From Xenorhabdus cabanillasii (GTDB lineage Bacteria > Pseudomonadota > Gammaproteobacteria > Enterobacterales > Enterobacteriaceae), in contig NZ_QTUB01000001.1 of NCBI RefSeq assembly GCF_003386665.1, positions 3,658,001 through 3,722,000 on the forward strand: a stretch of DNA of 64,000 bases. The letters run 5' to 3'. Positions 58,306 through 64,000 of this stretch are shown here, one piece after another. Positions within the stretch are counted from its first letter, which is position 1, and every line of letters begins with the position of its first letter. The position numbers and the translations under genes are program-made. The notes beneath the pieces were generated by a model. That model was given only the letters and a program-made list of their open reading frames with translations. It had not been told where the DNA came from and did no database searches.

Positions 58306-59055
58306 TTAAAACGCAACCGCAACTTTTAAGAAAACCTGTGAACCAACCGGACGATTAGCTACAGCAAGATCTTCCTGCCACTTCAGAGCCACCAGCCAAC
58401 CTTTATCATTAGCGTAACGAACAGAAGGGCCAAGACCAAATGCACTCGCTTTGCCCTGTGCTGAGTTTGGCCAGCTGTCATTTATCATCTGCTGGAAAAT
58501 AACTTATCGCCCAAACAGGTTGAATCATCCAGTAATTTTTCCCCAGGCTGGAGGGATTATTACGATTATAAGGCGCTGTTGGTACGTTAATATTCACTCC
58601 TACAACATAGCCCAAATCAGGAGCAGGATGGTAACCCAGAGCGGGGCCAAAAGTGAGATCGCCTGACCCTTTTAAAGCCAGGAACAGGGATCAAAGCACC
58701 ATCATTTCCCCTAATCCGGTTATAGTGAATATTGCCACCATAAAACAAGATATGAACACCCGGTGGAGGTAACGCACCTGACAGAAAGTTATCCATAATT
58801 TGATTAGCGCCGCGCAAGCTGACGGGCAACAAGGTAGCCGGAAGTCCCGGCTAACCCAGGGTCAGGATGTGTTGAAGCCCCAATATGAAATACATTACTG
58901 ACAAAAGTTTGATGTGCTCGTGTACCTTGCGAAGAGGCAAAAGGACGCAGCCAGAAAAATTGATCCGGTGAGCAAATTCCTGAATAGGGATCTTTCCCAA
59001 CCAAATTGCAATTCAATGCCTGTAAATCTGCCGGAGAATGCAGCGCAACCAACAA
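58306..59055 (-). pseudogene. Outer-membrane protein of the MetA-pathway of phenol degradation family, broken
   Basis: Minus-strand fragments in three frames. The N-terminal part (NCNLVGKDPYSGICSPDQFF, then SNVFHIGASTHPDPG) begins near 59055. A middle part around 58500-58610 reads VNINVPTAPYNRNNPSSLGK and NYWMIQPVWAISYFP, typical of this beta-barrel family. The C-terminal part (GLGPSVRYANDKGWLVALKW, ending in VFLKVAVAF with the terminal Phe) ends at 58306. Several frameshifts separate them. Such proteins are found in aromatic catabolism loci, as are the two truncated genes directly upstream. Confidence 0.7.
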
Positions 59056-59085
59056 AACTGTTATTTGAAAGACGATGGATGACGG
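59036..59085. repeat. Half copy of the dispersed palindromic repeat
   Basis: GCAGCGCAACCAACAAAACT followed by TGAAAGACGATGGATGACGG matches the right half of the repeat at 58086-58156. It lies between the flavin reductase fragment and the broken outer-membrane protein gene. Confidence 0.6.
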
Positions 59086-59091
59086 GGACTG

Positions 59092-59484
59092 TTATATTTC
59101 CCGCATATCATGCAACGCAGTAAACATACCACTATGAAAAACCAATGGTTTTCCTTCAATGCTGGCAATACGCTTTACCTGCCCAATCATCAACAGGTGA
59201 TCACCAAGATGGGTTTGCTGATGATTAGCACAAACCAGTGCCGCTATTGCACCATCAATTGACGGCATCCCTTCCTGCGTTTCCTGCATGGGAATACCCT
59301 GAAACTTATTTTCAACTCTCGGATTGGCAAAACACAGAACCAGCTCCTGATGATCACAGCCAAGGACACTGATTGTGAAATATTCACAGTTACGGAATAC
59401 AGACAGATTGGGAGAGTGATTAACCAGGCTCCAGAGTATCAAGGGCGGTTCCAGTGAAAGTGAAGCAAATGAGTTGATGGTCAA
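59092..59484 (-). pseudogene. Flavin reductase domain protein, N-terminally truncated
   Basis: 130 residues starting at MTINSFASLSLEPPLILWSL, which in complete HpaC-type flavin reductases is preceded by about 30-40 residues that help bind FMN; these are missing. The rest is conserved (NCEYFTISVLGCDHQELVLC, the late GDHLLMIGQV and PLVFHSGMF). These small proteins supply reduced flavin to aromatic monooxygenases. It follows the truncated SDR gene after 24 bases. It may retain some activity, but a remnant is more likely. Confidence 0.75.
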
Positions 59485-59508
59485 CCCGAGTTAGATCTGG
59501 AATCTCTG

Positions 59509-60087
59509 CTATTCCGCCAAACGAGAAATAGCCGGTTTGGCTTGCTCAGGCCCCATTGCTGAATAACCGCCATCAACGGTGTAGTCAGCTCCGGTCACAA
59601 AACTCGCTAAATCAGAAAGAAGAAATGCAACTACCTGAGCGATCTCTTCAGGATCTCCAACACGGCCAAGCAAGTGATAATCTGCGGCAATTTCATCCGT
59701 TTTCTGGCGATTGCCCTGAGTCAATTCATCCATGACCCGTGACCAAGTCCAACCCGGCGAGACAGAGTTCACACGAATGTGATCAGCGGCATAGTCCATT
59801 GCCATGCTGCGGGTAACTTGCAATAAGGTGGCTTTTGAAGCGGGATATAACCAACGGCCTGTCTGGGCAACAGAAGATGAAATACTGGTGAAACTGACAA
59901 TCGCCCCACCTCCGGCAATCATAAAATAAGGGTGTACAAGCTGAGCGGCCCTGACAGCACTGACCACATTGATATTGAGTGCGGTCAGCCACGTTTCGCG
60001 ACCAGAGACTACACCATCATCCAGATAAGTTGCAGAGAGATTAACGAGGCAGTTAAGACGACCATAATAAGCAGCAACCTCATGCAC
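59509..60087 (-). pseudogene. Short-chain dehydrogenase/reductase, N-terminally truncated
   Basis: 192 residues from a GTG. The catalytic part is complete (GGAIVSFTSISSSV with the Ser, YPASKATLLQ with Tyr-x-x-x-Lys, then the C-terminal FVTGADYTVDGGYSAM), but the N-terminal dinucleotide-binding TGxxxGxG segment of about 50 residues is absent. The frame stays open about 15 codons further upstream (IKCITYDKQLAQG), still inside the homologous region, then meets a stop. So the gene lost its 5' end. Confidence 0.8.
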
Positions 60088-60255
60088 TCCCTGAGCAAGT
60101 TGTTTATCATATGTTATACATTTGATCTCAATTAAACTGTTATATCAAATAAATAAAAAATTGTTACTGTTATATCCAAAATCCGTGTGCTCTACTTGTC
60201 CTCACTCTTTCACTTCTTTTACCCAATAGGGTTCAGTCAAAAATAAGAGGTCACT

Positions 60256-61593
60256 ATGTTCGGGTTAAGTGCCCTTGAACTCGCAAGGATACAGTTTGCA
60301 TTTACAGTTTCTTTTCACATTATCTTTCCTGCCATTACGATAGGTTTAGCCAGTTTTCTTGCTCTGTTGGAAGGTTTATGGCTGAAAACGCGCAATACAG
60401 ACTATAAAACGCTATACCACTTCTGGGCGAAAATTTTTGCAATTAATTTCGGTATGGGAGTGGTTTCTGGTTTAGTCATGGCCTATCAATTTGGCACTAA
60501 CTGGAGCTTCTTCTCTGATTTTGCAGGAACTATCACAGGCCCTTTACTGGTCTATGAAGTCTTGACCGCATTTTTCCTTGAGGCAGGGTTTCTTGGCGTT
60601 ATGCTGTTCGGCTGGCATCGGGTAGGTGAAAAACTCCATTTTTTCGCCACCTGTATGGTCGCTCTCGGAACGATTATCTCCACTTTTTGGATCCTGGCAT
60701 CCAATAGCTGGATGCAGACGCCACAAGGTTACGAGATTGTCAATAATCAAGTCGTTCCTGTAGATTGGCTGGCAGTTATCTTTAATCCCTCTTTTCCTTA
60801 TCGCTTGCTGCATATGGGAACGGCGGCATTTCTTGCCTCAGCATTCTTTATTGCTGCCTCTGCGGCCTGGCATTTACTGAAAGGCAATAATTCATCAGCC
60901 ATGCAGAAAATGCTGTCCATGGCGATGTGGCTGATCCTGATTATTGCTCCGTTACAAGCCATGATTGGTGACTTACATGGCCTGAATACACTGAAGCACC
61001 AGCCTGCCAAAATTGCTGCGATGGAAGGCCATTGGGAAAATCATCCCGGGGAAGCTACTCCGTTAATTTTATTCGGTATCCCTGATCAGACAGCAGAAGA
61101 GACACGTTATGCAGTCAAAATTCCCTACCTTGCCAGTCTGATCCTGACACACAGTATTGATAAACAAGTTCCGGCATTAAAAGAATTCGCACCAGAAGAT
61201 CGCCCCAATGCTTTCATGGTGTTCTGGTCATTCCGGATCATGGTCGGGTTAGGGCTATTAATGATTACGGCAGGCATTTGGGGATTGTGGTTACGTTATA
61301 AAAAACGCTTGTACCAGAACCGGGCTTTCCTCCGTTTTATGCTCCTGATGGCGCCTTCTGGCCTGATTGCTATCTTGGCCGGATGGTTCACCACTGAAAT
61401 TGGCCGCCAGCCGTGGGTTGTCTATGGTTTGATGCGCACAAAAGATGCTGTTTCGGCCCATGGTGAGATCCATATGAGTATCAGCTTGCTGATTTTCTTT
61501 GTCGTCTACAGCGCCGTATTCGGTGTCGGTTATGCCTACATGATGAAACTTATCCGCAAAGGTCCCAATAAGGAGTTAACAAATGGGTATTGA
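60256..61593 (+). CDS. Cytochrome bd-type quinol oxidase subunit I (CydA/CioA)
   Basis: 445 residues. An N-terminal heme ligand region (LARIQFAFTVSFHIIFPAIT), the conserved VVSGLVMAYQFGTNW and LLVYEVLTAFFLEAGFLGVM, the second His in FPYRLLHMGTAAFLA, and ATEIGRQPWV-like TTEIGRQPWVVYGLMRT are visible. The quinone-binding loop is short, as in the cyanide-insensitive (CioAB) subfamily, and the length is less than E. coli CydA (522). Integral membrane protein with nine helices; reduces O2 to water with quinol. Overlaps the subunit II gene by 11 bases. Confidence 0.93.
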   Translation: MFGLSALELARIQFAFTVSFHIIFPAITIGLASFLALLEGLWLKTRNTDYKTLYHFWAKIFAINFGMGVVSGLVMAYQFGTNWSFFSDFAGTITGPLLVYEVLTAFFLEAGFLGVMLFGWHRVGEKLHFFATCMVALGTIISTFWILASNSWMQTPQGYEIVNNQVVPVDWLAVIFNPSFPYRLLHMGTAAFLASAFFIAASAAWHLLKGNNSSAMQKMLSMAMWLILIIAPLQAMIGDLHGLNTLKHQPAKIAAMEGHWENHPGEATPLILFGIPDQTAEETRYAVKIPYLASLILTHSIDKQVPALKEFAPEDRPNAFMVFWSFRIMVGLGLLMITAGIWGLWLRYKKRLYQNRAFLRFMLLMAPSGLIAILAGWFTTEIGRQPWVVYGLMRTKDAVSAHGEIHMSISLLIFFVVYSAVFGVGYAYMMKLIRKGPNKELTNGY

Positions 61594-62590
61594 TCTTCCT
61601 CTGCTTTGGTTCCTTATCATCACCTTCAGCACTATGATGTATATCGTGATGGATGGCTTTGATCTTGGTATCGGTATTTTGTATCCCATGATTAAGCAAC
61701 AATCAGACCGTGATTTGATGATGAATTCGGTAGCACCTGTTTGGGATGGTAACGAAACCTGGCTGGTTCTCGGTGGTGCCGGGTTATTTGGCGCTTTCCC
61801 TCTGGCATATGCTGTTATTTTGGATGCGCTGGCAATCCCATTGACGATTATGTTATTAGGGCTGATATTCCGTGGCGTGGCTTTCGAATTCCGTTTCAAG
61901 GCAACGCCAGCGCATCAACCCATTTGGGATAAGGCATTTATTGCTGGTTCAATTATTGCCACTTTTACACAAGGCATTGTTGTCGGAGCAGTTATTAACG
62001 GTTTCCCCATCGAAAATCGCACCTATACTGGTGGTACTTTCGATTGGTTTTCACCATTTCCGCTATTTTGTGGTTTTGGTTTGCTTATTGCTTATGGGCT
62101 GTTGGGATGTGGCTGGTTGGTGATGAAAACCGAAGGACGTTTGCAACAACAAATGTATGGCCTTCTACGCCCGTTAACCCTGTTGATGCTGACGGTCATC
62201 ATTATTATCAGTTTTTGGACACCTGCTTCTCAACCCGCTATTGCCGGGCGCTGGTTCAGTTTTCCTAACCTGCTTTTCTTTATGCCTGTACCATTACTGG
62301 TCTTGTTCTCAGGCTGGAAACTACTGATTGCCAAACAGAATGGCAGCCATTACACACCATTTTTGGCTGCACTGTTATTAATCTTCATGGGCTTCAGTGG
62401 ATTGGGGATCAGCATCTGGCCAAATATTATCCCTCCGTTTATTAGTTATGAAGAAGCCGCCTCCCCTTCTCAATCACTGGGCTTTATGCTCGTTGGCGCG
62501 CTATTTATTATCCCGATAATCTTGGTTTACACCTGTTGGAGTTATTATGTCTTCCGAGGAAAAATTACCCATGAACAAGGCTACCACTAA
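61583..62590 (+). CDS. Cytochrome bd-type quinol oxidase subunit II (CydB/CioB)
   Basis: 335 residues, highly hydrophobic with eight or nine membrane helices. Family signatures: MDGFDLGIGILYPM, NSVAPVWDGNETWLVLGGAG and FPLAYAVILDALAIPL-type helices, FRGVAFEFRFKA. It forms the heterodimer with the upstream subunit. The start overlaps subunit I and the end overlaps the small third gene or lies close to it, giving a three-gene operon. Confidence 0.94.
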   Translation: MGIDLPLLWFLIITFSTMMYIVMDGFDLGIGILYPMIKQQSDRDLMMNSVAPVWDGNETWLVLGGAGLFGAFPLAYAVILDALAIPLTIMLLGLIFRGVAFEFRFKATPAHQPIWDKAFIAGSIIATFTQGIVVGAVINGFPIENRTYTGGTFDWFSPFPLFCGFGLLIAYGLLGCGWLVMKTEGRLQQQMYGLLRPLTLLMLTVIIIISFWTPASQPAIAGRWFSFPNLLFFMPVPLLVLFSGWKLLIAKQNGSHYTPFLAALLLIFMGFSGLGISIWPNIIPPFISYEEAASPSQSLGFMLVGALFIIPIILVYTCWSYYVFRGKITHEQGYH

Positions 62591-62729
62591 AACAGAGCAC
62601 ACCCATCCTCCATTATGGAAAAGATTGGGCTGGATGATAATAATTTGGCTTTGTAGTGTATTAGCACTTTATACTGTTTCCACTTTATTTCGTTTTTTAA
62701 TGACAACAGCGGGTATGAAAATCAAGTAA
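62571..62729 (+). CDS. Small bd-oxidase-associated membrane protein (DUF2474, CydX-like)
   Basis: 52 residues from ATG 62571, with GAGGA about 11 bases upstream; an ATG at 62547 would give 60 residues. One membrane helix (LGWMIIIWLCSVLALYTVST) flanked by basic residues. DUF2474 proteins are encoded behind CioAB-type oxidases and are thought to stabilise the complex as CydX does. It overlaps the subunit II gene by 20 bases. Confidence 0.82.
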   Translation: MNKATTKTEHTHPPLWKRLGWMIIIWLCSVLALYTVSTLFRFLMTTAGMKIK

Positions 62730-62824
62730 TTATTAGATTTTCTACCAATTTGATATTTTCATATTTATTCATTTCTTCGTTATACCCATTGTTTTTTTAA
62801 TTTTTTATCATTTGAACTCATTTT

Positions 62825-62854
62825 CCCCAGCCACAATGGATTCTGTGTCTGGGG
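62825..62854 (+). terminator. Hairpin after the oxidase operon
   Basis: CCCCAG-C-CACA / TGTG-T-CTGGGG with an 8-base loop, followed by ATTTATT, about 95 bases after the last oxidase gene. The rest of the 338-base gap to the next gene is plain AT-rich sequence. Confidence 0.6.
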
Positions 62855-63067
62855 ATTTATTGAAACTCTCTTCCAGAAAAACAATTTACTTCCAAACTTA
62901 AAGACAGATTTAGAAAACAATCAACAGCAACATATCTATTTTAGATATTCATCCAGATTATTTTAATATTAACAAGCATATATTTATACACTATAAATAT
63001 ATTCTCAACCATATTGCATTTTTTAGTAAAAATAATATTTATACTAAATTTATATACGGAGTTTGAT

Positions 63068-64000
63068 ATGATCAAAATAACATTACTTACTTTTTCAGGG
63101 CGGGAAAATTATCAATGGTTTTTTGACGGAACTGATATCAAACTGTTATTAGATTTCATGCGAGATAAGAAAAAGGGAATAAACTTTGGGATAAATGAGA
63201 GAAAGCTCGGATTTTCTGGTTTTTTTGTCGAAATTGAAGACTCTGCACAAGGGTCAGCACTTCAATATGGACTCATTAATTCATTTTATGTCTGTGATGG
63301 TATGGCAGAAGATCTACAAGACAGTAAAGAGCTTGGCTTGGTTTTACTCGAAAAATTCACCCAGGATGATCCACTCAAAGAACATATAAAACAGGAAATA
63401 CAAGATCTACAGCCAGATAACTCTGATACTTCCCTGAGCACTGAACAAGATGAACAGGAATACAAAGAGACTGAATTTAATCGGATACACGAACCAAGTT
63501 GGTATATGTCAGTAAAATTTACCAACCCATTAACCGGACAAGTTTATGATGTAGATGCGGCCAGGTATAACCAGGGTTTCTGGAATGATCCCACCCGCAT
63601 TGCTCTGAATAATTGTTATGCTTACGCATGTAACTATGCAAGTAACGATTACCCTCAGCCCGGCAGTTACGGTGGTAAACCAATCACATTCCCTTATACA
63701 AAACGTTATCTTCAGGCTGTTATAGATGGGGCTATAGCAGATGGGTTAGCTAAACTTGATGAGTTTACAGATGCACAATATCATCCCAATTATGTTGTTG
63801 CTCTCTATACTATGCCAGATAATTCATACAATTGGGATTACCACTGGTATCGGTTGGTTTTCGATCAGTACCGAACTCAGATGTGGGCACATAAACTTGG
63901 CAGAGAAAGGGTCAGAAAAACAGATAATCAGAGAAGAATTATAAGAGATCCTAACAAAGCCGATCGAGGAAAATATACTGTATTCGGAGGGTACTTTGTC
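63068..64000 (+). CDS. Unrecognised protein with Cys/His motifs, 3' end outside window
   Basis: ATG at 63068 behind CGGAG; 311 codons without a stop to the end of the window. Residues 1-115 look like a separate N-terminal domain, residues 115-150 are acidic and Gln-rich (linker), and a second domain starts with SWYMSVKFTNPLTGQVYDVD. In it, NNCYAYACNYAS offers a possible catalytic Cys and DYHWYRLVFDQ a possible catalytic His, followed by MWAHKLG and DPNKADRGKYTVFGGYF. The Cys-His order and the HK-G and DRG patterns recall small papain-like or NlpC-like hydrolases of secreted bacterial proteins, but I cannot assign a family. No signal peptide. Confidence 0.75.
   Translation, partial: MIKITLLTFSGRENYQWFFDGTDIKLLLDFMRDKKKGINFGINERKLGFSGFFVEIEDSAQGSALQYGLINSFYVCDGMAEDLQDSKELGLVLLEKFTQDDPLKEHIKQEIQDLQPDNSDTSLSTEQDEQEYKETEFNRIHEPSWYMSVKFTNPLTGQVYDVDAARYNQGFWNDPTRIALNNCYAYACNYASNDYPQPGSYGGKPITFPYTKRYLQAVIDGAIADGLAKLDEFTDAQYHPNYVVALYTMPDNSYNWDYHWYRLVFDQYRTQMWAHKLGRERVRKTDNQRRIIRDPNKADRGKYTVFGGYFV

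Noticed and set aside
59092..59484. Flavin reductase fragment as a complete small enzyme
   Set aside because: Its start falls at a position that is internal in the family and the FMN-binding N-terminus is missing, so it was listed as truncated.

Overview
The window reads as chromosomal DNA of an entomopathogenic enterobacterium of the Photorhabdus/Xenorhabdus type (Morganellaceae). This is inferred from moderate AT-rich composition, several nonribosomal peptide synthetase (NRPS) genes close together, abundant IS elements and IS remnants, a ccdAB pair close to the enterobacterial F-type module, a dispersed short palindromic repeat, and much gene decay. No rRNA, tRNA or CRISPR array was seen.

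Layout. 1-5.4 kb: 3' part of an NRPS (A-T-C-A-T-TE) with a good terminator. 5.7-6.8 kb: IS630-type element with a -1 frameshift site. 7.1-18.1 kb: ten consecutive plus-strand genes forming a tightly coupled operon-like cluster: radical SAM enzyme, ATP-grasp ligase, MFS exporter, DegT-type aminotransferase, an unrecognised protein, a kinase/acyltransferase fusion, a reduced DegT-like protein, a GNAT/histidine-phosphatase fusion, a GT-B glycosyltransferase and a nucleoside 2-deoxyribosyltransferase-like hydrolase that carries a frameshift in a T7 run. This enzyme set resembles the core of cytosylglucuronate-type peptidyl nucleoside antibiotic pathways (blasticidin S, mildiomycin), with unusual fusions; it is my best candidate for an undescribed system. 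18.6-22.1 kb (minus): type II thioesterase and a Pro-activating NRPS whose condensation domain lacks its catalytic half. 22.5-25.4 kb (minus): mannose-family PTS (EIIB, EIIC, EIID, EIIA, Aga-like) followed by an internally deleted aldolase. 26-33.6 kb: alpha/beta hydrolase, TRAP permease remnant, L-2-hydroxyglutarate oxidase, three small orphan proteins (one beta/gamma-crystallin-like), HutD/Ves protein and a MocR-type regulator.

33.9-41.2 kb and 58.3-60.1 kb (minus) are two parts of what looks like one decaying aromatic catabolism island: indolepyruvate oxidoreductase fragment fused to a gentisate dioxygenase fragment, an intact FAA hydrolase, a nitrilase split by a 4.2-kb IS701-bounded element with a TTAG target duplication (cargo: IS6 element, ccdAB, a truncated regulator), a collapsed maleate isomerase, then beyond the NRPS a broken phenol-pathway outer-membrane protein, an N-truncated flavin reductase and an N-truncated SDR. 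Between the parts lie an IS630 transposase and a 14.9-kb NRPS gene (Cstart-A-T-C-A-T-C-A-T-E-C-A-T-TE) whose A-domain codes read as Thr, hydrophobic/aromatic, hydrophobic/aromatic (epimerised), beta-alanine, and whose last codons come from a dispersed palindromic repeat.

60.3-62.7 kb: a bd-type (cyanide-insensitive-like) quinol oxidase operon with its small DUF2474 subunit. 63.07 kb to the end: the start of an unrecognised protein with conserved-looking Cys and His motifs, running out of the window.
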